Assembly: GCF_018257795.1 (NCBI RefSeq)
Contig: NZ_JAERJD010000012.1
Span: 1-64,000, forward strand
Reading direction: 5' to 3'
DNA: 64,000 nucleotides
DNA from: Citrobacter sp. JGM124
Lineage (GTDB): Bacteria; Pseudomonadota; Gammaproteobacteria; Enterobacterales; Enterobacteriaceae
The notes beneath the pieces were generated by a model. It was not told the origin of the DNA and made no database searches. It saw only the letters and a program-made list of their open reading frames with translations. Below are positions 19,049 through 29,903 of this stretch, in pieces. Position 1 is the stretch's first letter, and every line of letters starts with the position of its first letter. Position numbers and translations under genes: made by a program.

Positions 19049-21496
19049 TTATGCCGTAACGCCTGGCACAACGCCACCCTCCTGAGTTGCAGCACTTTCG
19101 ATAGTAAGCCGAACATCCGGAGCGACCAAATTCGCCAGCATTTGGTAGACCTTCATCGTCTCACGAGGTTCAGCATCTCCAGTATCACTGATATAGCCTT
19201 CATTACGCAGGGTTAAGACGAGCGACGTAAATACGGCCTTATCAAAGAATTCTGGTGCGTTAATACCATGTAACACGGATAAACGTTGTGCAACGGTACG
19301 GCTTTCTCGCTCCAGTGTTCCCCGATTAATGGATGGGTCCGCACTCAGTAGCCAAAAGGTGATTGCGTAGCGCTGCAGTGTTTCACGAACCCCTGCGGCC
19401 AGCAATTCCAGTATCAGTGCCCCGGTGTTATTGACGGTGATTTTATCATCGCCAATTACCACCAGTTGCTGACGTGCCAATTCAGCCAGCAAGGAATCTA
19501 CTTCTTCAATGAGTTGCTGATCGTCCCAGCGCAGGAATAGTTCAGCTTTTAGCATTGGATAGACAACGGTAATTTGCTGTATTAATGCTTCGCGTGTCAT
19601 CTGCCCGTGCTGTGTAATAACGGCCGCTATTAACGACGGTAACACCAGCATGTGCATAATGTTATTGCGATAGTAGGTCATTAACACCGCTTGTTCTCGG
19701 GGCAGAATGATAATGTCGCCGATGGTATCCTTTTCCAGCTCGAACTTGTTCATCTGCAATGCATGGTCAATCAGTGCATCTGCAGTCACCACTGGTGATG
19801 TGATATCCGGTGAATAGGGCACGTTATGCAGCAGGCCCAGGTAGCAATTAAGTTGGGCGGTTAACTGCTCCCGGGTTAAGGAGCGCTGACGTGAGGCCAG
19901 TAATGCAGTACAGCATAGGTTCATTGCATTTGCCGCACCTGCATTGTTGATTCTTACCATCAGGTCGAGAGCAATGTTATTGACCGTCGGTGTTAGCCAG
20001 GCTGGGCGGATCGCTTCAATAGGATCTATGGCGTCGCGCCATTCTGGAACGTGCTGATTGAGGTAGGTCATTAGCGGTAGAGGTTCACCAAAATTCACAT
20101 AGCCCTGGCCCAGGTTACGTAGTTTACTCAACCCGCGTACCATCTGGATAAAGCTCTCTTTTTCTTTGGTTGCTCCCCGCAGTTCGTTGGCATAGGTTCC
20201 CACTTCCATGACATGTTCGTAACCGATATAAATCGGTACTAGCGTGATGGGACGTGAGCCACCCCGCAGCATTGCCTGGATAGTCATCGACAGGGTGCCC
20301 GTTTTAGGATCGAGCAAACGACCAGTACGTGAACGCCCACCTTCGACAAAATACTCCACCGAATAACCCCGGCTAAAGAGTTCACCTAAATATTCCCGGA
20401 ACACTGTGGAGTAAAGTTTATTACCTTTGAAAGTCCGTCGAATAAAGAAAGCACCCAGCCGCCGGAAAATAGGCCCTGCTGGCCAGAAGTTTAAGTTAAT
20501 GCCGGCCGCAATATGCGGTGGAACTAACCCCTGATGATAAAGTACATACGACAGCAGCAAATAGTCCATATGGCTGCGGTGGCAGGGCACGTAGACGATT
20601 TCATGACCATCATGGGCCAGTTGACGAACTCGTTCAGCGTTATGGACATTAATACCTTTATACAAGCGGTTCCATGTTAGCCCTAAAACCCGGTCCGTAA
20701 GGCGTACCGCTTCATAAGAGAAATTAGCCGCAATCTCTTCCATTAATGCAATTGCATTCTGCTGTGCTTTTTCGTGAGAGATTTTCTTACTTCGGGCCTC
20801 ATCTTCAACCGCACGAGCAATCGCCTTAGATGCCAGTAGCTTGTTAAAAAGGTCCTGACGAGCAGGCAGGCGTGGGCCTACTGCGGCTAAACGCTGACGT
20901 GCAAAATGGGTACGCGCAACGCGCGCCAGTTTTTGCGCAATTGATTTATCAGTGCCATGTTCCGTTGCCATACGACGGAGGGATACGGGTTGGGAAAAAC
21001 GGACAAAGCTATCCCGACCCAGCCAGGAAACAGCAAAAAATTTCTGTAAACCGTTCAGTGTGCGCAGAGGGGGATTGGTTTCCCCTTTTTCACGACCCGG
21101 TGAGCGACCAAACATCACTGAAACCGGAATCATCTGTATATCGAGTTCAGGATTACGGTTATGCAGATCCAGGTAGTCGTGAAACAGCTTGATAGACTCT
21201 TCTTTCGGGGTGTAATAGGTGAAAACACGCGGCCCCCCATGAATAAAGACAAAGCGAGGTAAAGTGACCCCATCAATGTCTAAAGGAACGAGAGGATCCG
21301 GAAGACCATGAGCCAGACACTGGGCTCGCAGGGTTAATATGTCGGCCTTAGAGTTATAAGGCAGGACGTATACAATAGGGCGTGCAGGATCCAGCTCCAG
21401 TTCACTGACGGGATCTGCGGGGATAGACTTACTTTTTACCAGAATGCTTAATGGTAAATTGAGTAATTTATAGTAAATTCTTGACCAGCCTGACAT
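19049..21496 (-). CDS. plsB: Glycerol-3-phosphate 1-O-acyltransferase
   Basis: 815 residues (E. coli 807). A membrane-associated enzyme that acylates position 1 of glycerol 3-phosphate with acyl-CoA or acyl-ACP, starting phospholipid synthesis. The catalytic HX4D motif is [10 protein letters not shown], and further acyltransferase blocks are seen in [13 protein letters not shown] and [14 protein letters not shown]. The N-terminus [21 protein letters not shown] agrees with E. coli, supporting the start at 21496. The C-terminus is a few residues longer (GGVVPGVTA). Divergent from dgkA, as in E. coli, so two lipid genes share a control region. Confidence 0.97.
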   Translation of the reverse strand: MSGWSRIYYKLLNLPLSILVKSKSIPADPVSELELDPARPIVYVLPYNSKADILTLRAQCLAHGLPDPLVPLDIDGVTLPRFVFIHGGPRVFTYYTPKEESIKLFHDYLDLHNRNPELDIQMIPVSVMFGRSPGREKGETNPPLRTLNGLQKFFAVSWLGRDSFVRFSQPVSLRRMATEHGTDKSIAQKLARVARTHFARQRLAAVGPRLPARQDLFNKLLASKAIARAVEDEARSKKISHEKAQQNAIALMEEIAANFSYEAVRLTDRVLGLTWNRLYKGINVHNAERVRQLAHDGHEIVYVPCHRSHMDYLLLSYVLYHQGLVPPHIAAGINLNFWPAGPIFRRLGAFFIRRTFKGNKLYSTVFREYLGELFSRGYSVEYFVEGGRSRTGRLLDPKTGTLSMTIQAMLRGGSRPITLVPIYIGYEHVMEVGTYANELRGATKEKESFIQMVRGLSKLRNLGQGYVNFGEPLPLMTYLNQHVPEWRDAIDPIEAIRPAWLTPTVNNIALDLMVRINNAGAANAMNLCCTALLASRQRSLTREQLTAQLNCYLGLLHNVPYSPDITSPVVTADALIDHALQMNKFELEKDTIGDIIILPREQAVLMTYYRNNIMHMLVLPSLIAAVITQHGQMTREALIQQITVVYPMLKAELFLRWDDQQLIEEVDSLLAELARQQLVVIGDDKITVNNTGALILELLAAGVRETLQRYAITFWLLSADPSINRGTLERESRTVAQRLSVLHGINAPEFFDKAVFTSLVLTLRNEGYISDTGDAEPRETMKVYQMLANLVAPDVRLTIESAATQEGGVVPGVTA

Positions 21497-21631
21497 AGAC
21501 GATGTAAAGCCTCAGGTTAATAATACAAATGCTGCGCAAGGATACCAGAAACTTCAGGGAATTTCTGTGGCGCAACAGTTTAGACTTAATCTATGAGCAT
21601 TGACGCTCAGAATTTAAAAAGGTTCTTTTTC

Positions 21632-22000
21632 ATGGCGAGTCATACTTCTGGCATTATCCGTATCATTAAAGCAGCCGGTTATTCATGGCAAGGATTACGT
21701 GCAGCATGGCGTAACGAAGCTGCTTTTCGACAGGAAGGCATTATGGTACTTGCCGCCATTGTCATCGCCTGCTGGTTAGATGTTGATCCTGTGACCCGGA
21801 TCCTGTTGATAGGCTCAGTCGTTCTGGTCATGATCGTAGAGATCATCAACAGCGCAATCGAGGCCATCGTCGACAGGGTGGGAACGGATTACCATGAACT
21901 TTCCGGGCGTGCTAAAGATATGGGGTCTGCCGCAGTATTAATAGCGCTTATTTTAGCCGCTGTCACTTGGGGAACGCTATTATGGGCACATTTACGATGA
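21632..22000 (+). CDS. dgkA: Diacylglycerol kinase
   Basis: 122 residues from ATG 21632, the E. coli length. A trimeric inner-membrane kinase with three membrane helices that recycles diacylglycerol to phosphatidic acid. Conserved segments include RIIKAAGYSWQGLRAAW, NEAAFRQEG and EIINSAIEAIVDRVG, the last two carrying the catalytic and metal-binding glutamates. AAAAAGG precedes the chosen start; an in-frame ATG at 21593 would add 13 residues without homology. Confidence 0.95.
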   Translation: MASHTSGIIRIIKAAGYSWQGLRAAWRNEAAFRQEGIMVLAAIVIACWLDVDPVTRILLIGSVVLVMIVEIINSAIEAIVDRVGTDYHELSGRAKDMGSAAVLIALILAAVTWGTLLWAHLR

Positions 22001-22062
22001 TCCTCCCAAAGTGCCTGAATTGCTTGTTTTCGCTTAATTTATGGTTTCAAATTCACCGTTAG

Positions 22063-22099
22063 CTGTATATACTCACAGCATAACTGTATAAACACCCAG
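22063..22099. promoter_or_regulatory. Two LexA operators (SOS boxes) of lexA
   Basis: CTGTATATACTCACAG (22063-22078) and CTGTATAAACACCCAG (22084-22099) both fit CTG-N10-CAG and are almost identical to the paired boxes of E. coli lexA. They lie just before the lexA ribosome site and give autorepression. Confidence 0.95.
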
Positions 22100-22107
22100 G
22101 GGGTGGA

Positions 22108-22716
22108 ATGAAAGCATTAACGACCAGACAGCAAGAGGTGTTTGATCTTATTCGGGATCATATCGCTCAGACCGGCATGCCACCAACCCGCGCCGAAATT
22201 GCCCAGCGTCTGGGGTTTCGTTCTCCTAACGCCGCTGAAGAGCATCTTAAAGCACTCGCGCGTAAAGGGGTAATTGAAATAGTCTCTGGCGCATCCCGTG
22301 GTATTCGCCTTTTGATTGAAGAAGAGCAGGGCCTGCCTTTGATTGGCCGTGTGGCTGCGGGTGAACCCCTGTTGGCTCAACAGCACATTGAAAGTCACTA
22401 TCAGGTAGATCCTTCACTGTTTAAGCCTGGCGCTGATTTTTTACTGCGTGTCAGTGGCATGTCAATGAAAGATATCGGTATTCTCGACGGTGACTTACTG
22501 GCAGTACATAAAACACAGGAAGTGCGTAACGGTCAGGTTGTCGTCGCCCGTATTGATGATGAAGTGACGGTTAAGCGGCTGAAAAAACAAGGTAATACAG
22601 TTCATTTATTACCGGAAAACAGTGACTTTCAGCCTATTGTTGTTGACTTGCGCCAGCAAAATTTCACGATCGAAGGCCTGGCTGTTGGTGTTATTCGCAA
22701 CGGTGAATGGCTGTAA
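22108..22716 (+). CDS. lexA: LexA repressor, SOS response regulator
   Basis: 202 residues, the E. coli length. The N-terminal winged-helix DNA-binding domain has the recognition helix near [12 protein letters not shown] (39-50). The self-cleavage bond is A84-G85 in RVAAGEPL, and the catalytic pair is S119 (SGMSMKD) and K156 (DEVTVKRL). Cleaved in the presence of RecA filaments. It is preceded by two SOS boxes and followed by dinF, as in E. coli, with a hairpin in between. Confidence 0.98.
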   Translation: MKALTTRQQEVFDLIRDHIAQTGMPPTRAEIAQRLGFRSPNAAEEHLKALARKGVIEIVSGASRGIRLLIEEEQGLPLIGRVAAGEPLLAQQHIESHYQVDPSLFKPGADFLLRVSGMSMKDIGILDGDLLAVHKTQEVRNGQVVVARIDDEVTVKRLKKQGNTVHLLPENSDFQPIVVDLRQQNFTIEGLAVGVIRNGEWL

Positions 22717-22727
22717 AATTCCCTCAG

Positions 22728-22758
22728 CGTGGTGCGTTGTTATATCACCCGCACCACG
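22728..22758 (+). terminator. Hairpin between lexA and dinF
   Basis: CGTGGTGCG (22728-22736) and CGCACCACG (22750-22758) form a perfect nine-pair stem followed by TTAACATCATT. The poor T run suggests a partial terminator that lowers dinF expression relative to lexA. This is inference. Confidence 0.5.
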
Positions 22759-22798
22759 TTAACATCATTCCCTCACTAAAGTTCACGTAGGTCCTGCT

Positions 22799-24133
22799 AT
22801 GCGACTCTTCTCACCCGCGGATAGTGCGCTATGGCGGCTTGCGCTGCCGATGATTTTTTCAAATATCTCGGTGCCTCTGCTCGGGTTGGTAAGTATCGCC
22901 GTTATTGGCCATCTTGACAGCCCGGTGTATCTCGGTGGGGTGGCTGTTGGTGCAACCGCGACCAGTTTTCTGTTTATGCTGTTATTGTTTTTGCGCATGA
23001 GCACCACGGGCATGACGGCTCAAGCATTTGGCGCTAAAGATACTCATCGCCTTGCCCGAGCCTTAGTTCAGCCGATGATTCTGGCCTTCATTGCCGGGAT
23101 TTTGATAGTCCTTTTCCGCTCACCTTTGATAAACCTGGCATTGAATATTGTGGGGGGTAACGGCGATGTTCTGGTTCAGGCCCGTGCCTTTCTTGATATC
23201 CGTTGGCTGAGTGCGCCAGCTTCACTGGCCAACCTGGTTTTGCTCGGTTGGCTGCTGGGAGTACAGTATGCCCGGGCTCCGGTGATACTGCTGGTGGTTG
23301 GCAATATCCTCAATATTTTGCTCGATCTGTGGCTGGTCATCGGTCTGGAGATGAAAGTCGAAGGTGCTGCATTAGCAACGGTAGTGGCTGAATATGTGAC
23401 CTTTATTATTGGGTTATTGATGGTCAGAAAAGTCATGCTGCTACGTGGGATAACATGGCGGGTGTTTAAAGACAGCTGGCGGGGAGATATGCGGCGATTG
23501 CTGGTTCTCAACCGAGATATCATGTTGCGATCACTGCTGCTGCAACTCTGCTTTGCCGGGATCACCATCTTTGGTGCCCGCTTGGGGGGGGAAATTGTTG
23601 CCGTGAATGCAGTTCTGATGACGCTGCTGACCTTTACTGCCTATGCCCTGGATGGCTTTGCTTACTCTGTTGAGGCTTATTCCGGGCAAGCCTACGGTGC
23701 GCATGATAGTAGCAAGTTACTTGAGGTATGGTATGCCTCCTGTCGCCAGGCGGGGCTGGTGGCACTGGCATTTGCAGGTATTTACGCCCTGGCAGGGCCT
23801 TCTATTATTGCGCTTCTGACTTCGCTACCAGAGATCCGCCAGCTGGCTGATACCTATTTGCCGTGGCAAATCATTTTACCTCTGGTAGGGGTATGGTGTT
23901 ATTTACTGGATGGGATGTTTATTGGTGCGACACGTGGGGCTGACATGCGTAACAGTATGGCGGTTGCTGCATTAGGTTTTGGCCTGACTTTACTGACATT
24001 ACCCTGGTTGGGTAATCATGGTTTGTGGCTGGCACTATCCGTCTTTTTATCCTTACGGGGTATAGCGTTGGCCTTTATCTGGCGTCGGCATTGGAAAAAT
24101 AATACTTGGTTCGGTGGTGTGAGCCAGCATTAA
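22799..24133 (+). CDS. dinF: MATE-family efflux transporter DinF
   Basis: 444 residues (E. coli about 441), twelve membrane segments, MATE/DinF family of cation-coupled antiporters. Typical family segments are seen: LALPMIFSNISVPLLGL at the N-terminus, GLLMVRKVMLLRG in the centre and GVWCYLLDGMFIGATRG late in the protein. In E. coli dinF is SOS-induced from the lexA promoter and has been linked to protection from oxidative stress and bile salts. The 82-base gap to lexA carries no obvious promoter, so co-transcription is likely. Confidence 0.94.
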   Translation: MRLFSPADSALWRLALPMIFSNISVPLLGLVSIAVIGHLDSPVYLGGVAVGATATSFLFMLLLFLRMSTTGMTAQAFGAKDTHRLARALVQPMILAFIAGILIVLFRSPLINLALNIVGGNGDVLVQARAFLDIRWLSAPASLANLVLLGWLLGVQYARAPVILLVVGNILNILLDLWLVIGLEMKVEGAALATVVAEYVTFIIGLLMVRKVMLLRGITWRVFKDSWRGDMRRLLVLNRDIMLRSLLLQLCFAGITIFGARLGGEIVAVNAVLMTLLTFTAYALDGFAYSVEAYSGQAYGAHDSSKLLEVWYASCRQAGLVALAFAGIYALAGPSIIALLTSLPEIRQLADTYLPWQIILPLVGVWCYLLDGMFIGATRGADMRNSMAVAALGFGLTLLTLPWLGNHGLWLALSVFLSLRGIALAFIWRRHWKNNTWFGGVSQH

Positions 24134-24243
24134 CCCTGGTCAGTGAGGGCGGCTGGTTACAGGAAGGTAAACCGAAAGGGAGCTTCAGTGGTCTGGTACA
24201 TTACCATGCTGTTTTACAGCAAGAATGTCTCTCCCTTTTACGA

Positions 24244-24756
24244 TTAGCGCTTTTTCTTCATCAGAATAGAGTGGTCATGGCCACATCCCTCACGATGTCG
24301 GCAGGCTTCCACCTCAGCACAGTCGGCACACAAGCCATGTGCTTCCATTATCGAGTGATGCAGAGCGAACCCGATCCGGGACGCCAGACTATGCATGATA
24401 TCTTCCACGCCCTGTGCGGCCTGCTCTTTTACCGCGCCACATCGGTCACAAATGAACATTGCAGAAGAGTGGGTGGGGTGGTCTATCAGATTGCATAATA
24501 CATAGCTATTGGTTGACTCAACGCGATGAATAAATCCCTGTTCCAGCAAGAAATCCAGCGCACGATAGACGGTGGGGGGTTTCGCTTGTGGTTCGCTCAC
24601 GCGCAGGAGATCCAGCAGGTCATAAGCGCTAATCGCCCCGCTTTGTTGTGCCAGTAAACGCAATACTTCCAGTCGTTGCGGAGTCAGGCGTACATTACGC
24701 TGCAAACAGAGCTTTTCAGCCTGCGCTAACATATTTTGAACTGTTGTTGTATCCAT
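24244..24756 (-). CDS. zur: Zinc uptake regulator Zur
   Basis: 170 residues from ATG 24756 (E. coli 171). A Fur-family repressor of zinc import genes. A winged helix (about 20-90; RNVRLTPQRLEVLRLL, PTVYRALDFLLEQGF) is followed by a metal-binding dimerisation domain with the structural-zinc cysteines in ICDRCGAVK and GLCADCAEVEACRH and a His-rich tail (GCGHDHS). GGGAGAA precedes this start. The frame remains open to 24903, but the extra 49 residues show no similarity. yjbJ, present beside zur in E. coli, is absent. Confidence 0.95.
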   Translation of the reverse strand: MDTTTVQNMLAQAEKLCLQRNVRLTPQRLEVLRLLAQQSGAISAYDLLDLLRVSEPQAKPPTVYRALDFLLEQGFIHRVESTNSYVLCNLIDHPTHSSAMFICDRCGAVKEQAAQGVEDIMHSLASRIGFALHHSIMEAHGLCADCAEVEACRHREGCGHDHSILMKKKR

Positions 24757-25001
24757 CAGTTTCTCCCGGTATTTGACCCTGTATAATACCATAAGGAACA
24801 TAAAATGAAGAATTAAGCGCCATCTCGGTGTCGTTACCAGAAAGATACAGGGCACTGTCTCACAGATGACCAGCGTCATTAAAGGAGGGCAGATACCTCC
24901 CACAGCACTTTATGGTATAGTAGTGACCCTGGCCGACCCGCCCCTGCTTGCTCGCTAAATGCAGCGTTTTTTTTAACTGAACCCGAAAACATCCAGCAAC
25001 T

Positions 25002-26000
25002 ATGCCCTCACAACAACATACTCACGCTTTCCCATCATCCCGTTTCTCCATTGCACCTATGCTGGACTGGACAGATCGTCACTGTCGTTATTTTTTGCGT
25101 CAGTTGTCACGCCACACGTTGCTGTACACCGAAATGGTGACGACAGGGGCTATTATCCACGGAAAAGGGGACTATTTAGCCTACAGTGAAGAAGAACATC
25201 CACTGGCTCTGCAACTCGGCGGGAGTGATCCACAAGCATTAGCACACTGCGCTAAACTGGCAGAGGCGCGGGGCTATGATGAAATAAACCTCAACGTTGG
25301 CTGCCCTTCAGACCGGGTTCAGAATGGTCGTTTTGGTGCCTGTCTGATGGGGGATGCACAGCTGGTTGCAGATTGTGTAAAAGCGATGCGTGACGTGGTT
25401 TCCATTCCGGTAACGGTAAAAACCCGTATTGGAATTGATGATCAGGACAGTTATGCCTTTCTGTGTGACTTTATTGAAACGGTATCAGGAAAGGGGGAGT
25501 GTAACGAGTTTATCATTCACGCCCGTAAGGCATGGTTATCCGGACTAAGCCCGAAAGAGAACCGCGAGATCCCTCCCCTGGACTATCCGCGAGTTTACCA
25601 ATTGAAGCGTGATTTTCCGCATCTGACGATGTCGATTAATGGCGGTATTAAGACTCTGGAAGAGGCGAAAACTCACTTGCAGCATCTTGATGGGGTTATG
25701 GTCGGGCGTGAAGCCTATCAAAATCCGGGTCTGCTGATTCAGGTTGATCGTGAGATTTTCGGTTCTACTGATCCTGAGCCTTGCCCTTTCGCGGTAGTCC
25801 GTGAAATGTACCCTTATATTGAGCGTGAGCTGGCAAAAGGCACCTATCTGGGGCATATCACACGCCATATGCTGGGCTTATTCCAGGGAATACCCGGTGC
25901 TCGCCAGTGGCGTCGTTATTTAAGTGAAAATGCGCATAAAGCAGGGGCTGATGTCAGCGTGGTCGACCATGCGCTCTCATTGATAGAGAATAAGCGTTAG
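25002..26000 (+). CDS. dusA: tRNA-dihydrouridine(20/20a) synthase
   Basis: 332 residues, close to E. coli DusA. A flavoenzyme that reduces U20/U20a in the tRNA D-loop. The FMN-binding barrel has [16 protein letters not shown] near the N-terminus, the catalytic cysteine in GRFGACLMG after [12 protein letters not shown], and FMN/phosphate contacts in IIHARKAWL and [12 protein letters not shown]. No good ribosome site is visible before ATG 25002; the N-terminus differs in length between species, so the start is less certain than the rest. dusA is a known integration target in other bacteria; no integrase is seen here. Confidence 0.95.
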   Translation: MPSQQHTHAFPSSRFSIAPMLDWTDRHCRYFLRQLSRHTLLYTEMVTTGAIIHGKGDYLAYSEEEHPLALQLGGSDPQALAHCAKLAEARGYDEINLNVGCPSDRVQNGRFGACLMGDAQLVADCVKAMRDVVSIPVTVKTRIGIDDQDSYAFLCDFIETVSGKGECNEFIIHARKAWLSGLSPKENREIPPLDYPRVYQLKRDFPHLTMSINGGIKTLEEAKTHLQHLDGVMVGREAYQNPGLLIQVDREIFGSTDPEPCPFAVVREMYPYIERELAKGTYLGHITRHMLGLFQGIPGARQWRRYLSENAHKAGADVSVVDHALSLIENKR

Positions 26001-26150
26001 TTTTGATACAACATAACCAGAATGATTCTGAGATTGAGGGGTGGATCACATGCTGGTATTTATTCCAGTCCCCGGCATTTTAATTGGTTTCAAAATCTGA
26101 CACTATCCTTGGCGATTAACGAATTCATCGCACTGTACCCTACATACAGT

Positions 26151-26189
26151 ACGAAATAAAAAAGAAAGGGCTTCCTGGTGGAAGCCCTT
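26151..26189 (-). terminator. qorA terminator
   Basis: AAGGGCTTC (26166-26174), a six-base loop, GAAGCCCTT (26181-26189). On the minus strand the stem is followed by TCTTTTTTATTTC. It lies just after the qorA stop and may also stop dusA transcripts. Confidence 0.88.
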
Positions 26190-26211
26190 ATTATTTGTAT
26201 TTAATTATAAA

Positions 26212-27195
26212 TCAGGGAATCAAAAGACTGGAGCCTTGGGTAGCACGGCTTTCCAGAATTTGATGGGCGTGGACCGCATCATCCAGGGAAAAAATCTGAC
26301 TTTTCGCCACATCAATACTGATTTGGCCACTGGCAATGAAAGAGAATAACTCACTACTCGCTTCATCAAGTTCTTCACGCGTCGTGATATAGCCATTTAA
26401 AGAGGGTCGGGTCGCGAAGAGAGAGCCTTTTTGGTTCAGAATACCTAAATTAATCCCTGTTACCGGCCCGGAAGAGTTACCAAAGCTGACCATTAAGCCG
26501 CGTGGCTGCAGGCAATCCAGTGAAGCCTCCCAAGTATCTTTACCGACTGAGTCATAGACCACTGAGACTTTCTTACCATTGTTCAATTCTACAAGACGCC
26601 GGGCAATATTTTCATCGCGATAGTTGATGGTCTGCCAGGCTCCGGCTTGTTTGGCCCGGATGGCCTTTTCCGCCGATCCGACGGTACCAATCAGCCTGGC
26701 CCCTAATATTTTTGCCCACTGACAAGCTATCAGACCAACACCTCCAGCAGCAGCATGGAATAGAAAAGATTCACCTGACTGAATTTTATACGTTTTACGC
26801 AGCAAGTAGTAAACGGTCAGCCCCTTGAGGAAAGAGGCCGCAGCCTGTTCAAAAGAGATAGCATCTGGCAGTTTGGCTACTTTATCCGCCAGCACATTAT
26901 GCACGGTACTGTAAGCACCTAAGGCTGATTGGGCATAAACCACGCGATCTCCCACCGTTAAATGGGTCACATTACGACCCACTTGACTGACGATACCGGC
27001 GGCTTCAGTACCAAGGCCGCTTGGCAATGACGGTGGGGGATAAAGTCCACTCCGAATATAAGTATCAATATAGTTAATACCAATGGCTTTGTTCTCTACC
27101 TGAACTTCATCATCAGCAGGGGGATTAGGCGTAAACTCAACGAGTTGTAGCACATCAGGCCCACCATGCTGGCTAAACTGAATACGTTTGGCCAT
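26212..27195 (-). CDS. qorA: NADPH:quinone oxidoreductase 1
   Basis: 327 residues, the E. coli QorA length. A zinc-free medium-chain dehydrogenase/reductase that reduces quinones with NADPH. The family pattern TEAAGIVSQVG sits near residue 64, the Rossmann motif AAAGGVGLIACQWA near 150, and VVYDSVGKDTWEASLDCL in the cofactor domain. No zinc-binding cysteines, as expected. Divergent from dnaB with 80 bases between the starts, as in E. coli, although pspG between dusA and qorA is missing. Confidence 0.95.
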   Translation of the reverse strand: MAKRIQFSQHGGPDVLQLVEFTPNPPADDEVQVENKAIGINYIDTYIRSGLYPPPSLPSGLGTEAAGIVSQVGRNVTHLTVGDRVVYAQSALGAYSTVHNVLADKVAKLPDAISFEQAAASFLKGLTVYYLLRKTYKIQSGESFLFHAAAGGVGLIACQWAKILGARLIGTVGSAEKAIRAKQAGAWQTINYRDENIARRLVELNNGKKVSVVYDSVGKDTWEASLDCLQPRGLMVSFGNSSGPVTGINLGILNQKGSLFATRPSLNGYITTREELDEASSELFSFIASGQISIDVAKSQIFSLDDAVHAHQILESRATQGSSLLIP

Positions 27196-27275
27196 AGAAA
27201 CTCCTTGTGTCTTCGAGGACTAAGACTGGGTTATACTTTTAACTCTTATACTATGAACTTGGTAACACCTTCACT

Positions 27276-28682
27276 ATGGCAGGAAAAAAACCCTTCAACA
27301 AACCGAATGAACCTCGCGACCGTCAGGTCGAAGGCCTGAAGATGCCGCCGCACTCTCTTGAGGCGGAACAATCGGTGTTGGGTGGTTTAATGCTGGATAA
27401 CGAACGCTGGGATAACGTCGCTGAACGTGTTGTCAGCAACGACTTTTTCAGTCGACCACACCGCACCATCTTTACTGAAATGCAGCGCCTGCTGGAAATG
27501 AATAAACCCATCGACCTGATTACGCTGTCTGAGTCTCTTGAACTCCAGGGGCACCTTGATAGCGTCGGTGGTTTTGCTTACCTTGCTGAATTATCAAAAA
27601 ATACGCCAAGTGCGGCGAACATCAGCGCATATGCTGATATCGTTCGCGAACGAGCAGTCGTTCGTGAAATGATTGCCGTTGCGAATGAAATCGCTGATGC
27701 AGGTTATGATCCCCAGGGGCGTTCCAGTGAAGATCTTTTGGATCTGGCGGAATCCCGTGTTTTTCAGATAGCGGAAAATCGCGCGAATAAAGATGAAGGC
27801 CCGAAAAGTATCGATCAGATCCTTGAGGCAACAGTGTCGCGGATCGAATCACTCTACCAGACCCCTCATGATGGGGTGACAGGAATTGATACGGGTTATA
27901 ACGATCTGAATAAGAAGACGGCGGGTCTGCAACGATCTGATTTAATCATTGTGGCGGCACGTCCTTCAATGGGTAAAACCACTTTTGCAATGAATTTGTG
28001 CGAAAATGCAGCCATGTTGCAAGAAAAACCAGTACTTATCTTTAGTCTTGAAATGCCCGGTGAACAGCTGATGATGCGTATGCTGGCTTCACTCTCCCGG
28101 GTTGATCAGACGCGTATTCGTACGGGTCAGCTTGATGACGAAGACTGGGCTCGTATCTCCAGCACCATGGGAATTTTGCTTGAAAAGCGTAATATGTACA
28201 TTGATGACTCTTCAGGGCTGACACCAACCGAAGTGCGTTCACGCGCTCGGCGGGTTTATCGTGAGCATGAAGGCTTGAGCATGATCATGATCGATTATTT
28301 GCAGTTAATGCGTGTACCGTCACTCTCTGACAACCGTACCTTAGAAATTGCAGAAATATCCCGTTCCCTGAAAGCATTGGCCAAAGAGCTTCAGGTTCCA
28401 GTCGTGGCACTTTCACAGCTTAACCGCTCTCTGGAACAACGCGCCGATAAACGTCCGGTTAACTCCGATTTACGTGAATCTGGCTCTATTGAACAGGATG
28501 CTGACCTGATTATGTTTATTTATCGTGATGAGGTGTATCACGAAAACAGTGACCTGAAAGGTATTGCGGAAATTATCATTGGTAAGCAGCGTAATGGGCC
28601 TATTGGTTCCGTTCGCCTGACCTTTAATGGCCAGTGGTCTCGATTTGATAATTACGCCGGGCCACAATACGACGAAGAGTAG
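27276..28682 (+). CDS. dnaB: Replicative DNA helicase DnaB
   Basis: 468 residues (E. coli 471; three residues fewer near the N-terminus). The hexameric 5'-3' helicase at the replication fork. The N-terminal helical domain (PHSLEAEQSVLGGLMLDNERW) binds primase. The RecA-like domain carries Walker A in ARPSMGKTTFAMN (about residue 230) and Walker B near MIMIDYLQLM, with the arginine finger region in NGPIGSVRLTF. No intein or insertion is present. Confidence 0.98.
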   Translation: MAGKKPFNKPNEPRDRQVEGLKMPPHSLEAEQSVLGGLMLDNERWDNVAERVVSNDFFSRPHRTIFTEMQRLLEMNKPIDLITLSESLELQGHLDSVGGFAYLAELSKNTPSAANISAYADIVRERAVVREMIAVANEIADAGYDPQGRSSEDLLDLAESRVFQIAENRANKDEGPKSIDQILEATVSRIESLYQTPHDGVTGIDTGYNDLNKKTAGLQRSDLIIVAARPSMGKTTFAMNLCENAAMLQEKPVLIFSLEMPGEQLMMRMLASLSRVDQTRIRTGQLDDEDWARISSTMGILLEKRNMYIDDSSGLTPTEVRSRARRVYREHEGLSMIMIDYLQLMRVPSLSDNRTLEIAEISRSLKALAKELQVPVVALSQLNRSLEQRADKRPVNSDLRESGSIEQDADLIMFIYRDEVYHENSDLKGIAEIIIGKQRNGPIGSVRLTFNGQWSRFDNYAGPQYDEE

Positions 28683-28775
28683 TATTCCCGCCTCCTGATG
28701 AACAATATTAAGCAGGATCGTGCATTGTCGTGCATATTGGGGAATGTTTAACCTATTTTCAAGCAAGGAATGGAT

Positions 28776-29855
28776 ATGCAAGCGGCCACTGTTGTCGTTA
28801 ACCGCCGCGCTTTGCGACACAATCTACAACGTCTGCGTGAACAAGCTCCAGGGAGCCGCATAGCTGCAATAGTTAAAGCGAATGCCTATGGTCACGGCTT
28901 GCTGGAAACGGCACGGACGCTCACTGGGGTGGATGCTTTTGGTGTTGCTCGTTTTGCAGAAGCATTACAACTGCGGGAAGGTGGGATTACTAAACCAATT
29001 TTGTTGCTGGAGGGGTTTTTTAATCCCCATGATCTGCCCACCATTGCCGCTGAAAACTTTCATACGGCAGTACACAGCCTTCAACAGCTCGAAGCCCTCG
29101 AGCAGGCCATTCTGGAACGCCCCATTAATGTCTGGATGAAACTCGATACCGGAATGCATCGTCTCGGTATCAGGCCCGAAGAGGCTGATGCCTTTTATCA
29201 ACGCCTGACAGAATGCAAAAATGTTTGTCAGCCAGTGAATATCATCAGCCACTTTGCCCGAGCCGATGAACTGGCGTCGGAAGCGACCACTGATCAGATG
29301 ATGGTGTTTACCCATTTTACTGCCCGGAAGCCCGGGCAGCGTTCTATCGCGGCCTCTAACGGCATTCTGTTCTGGCCAGAATCACACCTCGACTGGGTTC
29401 GGCCTGGTATCATTCTGTATGGTATTTCACCACTGGAACATAAACCCTGGGCTGAAGCGTTAGGGTTTCAGCCTGTGATGACGCTGCGATCCAGTCTGAT
29501 TGCGGTACGTGGGCATAAACAAGGTGAACCCGTAGGGTATGGTGGACTCTGGCATGCCGAACGAGATACCTGCCTGGGAGTGGTGGCCATGGGCTATGGT
29601 GATGGCTATCCCCGTTGTGCTCCTTCAGGCACACCGGTGCTGGTTAACGGACGGGAAGTACCCATCGTCGGGCGGGTTTCTATGGATATGATCTGTGTTG
29701 ACTTAGGGCCAGATGCCCAGGATAAACCCGGGGATAGTGTGGTGATGTGGGGAGAAGGCTTACCTGTTGAGCGTATCGCTGCAATAACAAATGTAAGTGC
29801 TTACGAACTTGTTACGCGCCTGACATCACGTGCCGTGATGGAGTATCTGGACTGA
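28776..29855 (+). CDS. alr: Alanine racemase
   Basis: 359 residues from ATG 28776, the E. coli Alr length. It makes D-alanine for peptidoglycan. The PLP lysine is K34 in VKANAYGHG and the opposing catalytic tyrosine lies in [13 protein letters not shown] at 28766-28769 is six bases before this ATG; an ATG two codons upstream overlaps the ribosome site and is less likely. tyrB follows 59 bases downstream. Confidence 0.97.
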   Translation: MQAATVVVNRRALRHNLQRLREQAPGSRIAAIVKANAYGHGLLETARTLTGVDAFGVARFAEALQLREGGITKPILLLEGFFNPHDLPTIAAENFHTAVHSLQQLEALEQAILERPINVWMKLDTGMHRLGIRPEEADAFYQRLTECKNVCQPVNIISHFARADELASEATTDQMMVFTHFTARKPGQRSIAASNGILFWPESHLDWVRPGIILYGISPLEHKPWAEALGFQPVMTLRSSLIAVRGHKQGEPVGYGGLWHAERDTCLGVVAMGYGDGYPRCAPSGTPVLVNGREVPIVGRVSMDMICVDLGPDAQDKPGDSVVMWGEGLPVERIAAITNVSAYELVTRLTSRAVMEYLD

Positions 29856-29864
29856 TTGTCCCTG

Positions 29865-29903
29865 CCTGGTTTACAGTGAAGATGCCGACGACTGTAAACC
29901 AGG
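29865..29903 (+). promoter_or_regulatory. 13-bp hairpin covering the tyrB ribosome site
   Basis: CCTGGTTTACAGT (29865-29877) and ACTGTAAACCAGG (29891-29903) are perfect inverted repeats around a 13-base loop. The downstream arm includes the AGG of AGGAGAA (29901-29907), the tyrB Shine-Dalgarno sequence. No T run follows, so it is not a normal terminator. It contains TTTACA and TGTAAA, the TyrR half-sites, but in the reverse order to a TyrR box. Confidence 0.65.

Noticed and set aside
24106-24498. 130-codon frame opposite zur
   Set aside because: Overlaps the well-supported zur gene on the other strand; Zur cysteine and histidine motifs explain the coding signal.
26001-26150. Possible remnant of pspG between dusA and qorA
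   Set aside because: A short hydrophobic frame begins near ATG 26051 (MLVFIPVPG) but stops after 16 codons and cannot be aligned with confidence to PspG.
29870-29898. TyrR box before tyrB
   Set aside because: The half-sites occur as TTTACA then TGTAAA, the reverse of the TGTAAA-N6-TTTACA arrangement; a hairpin explains the symmetry better.
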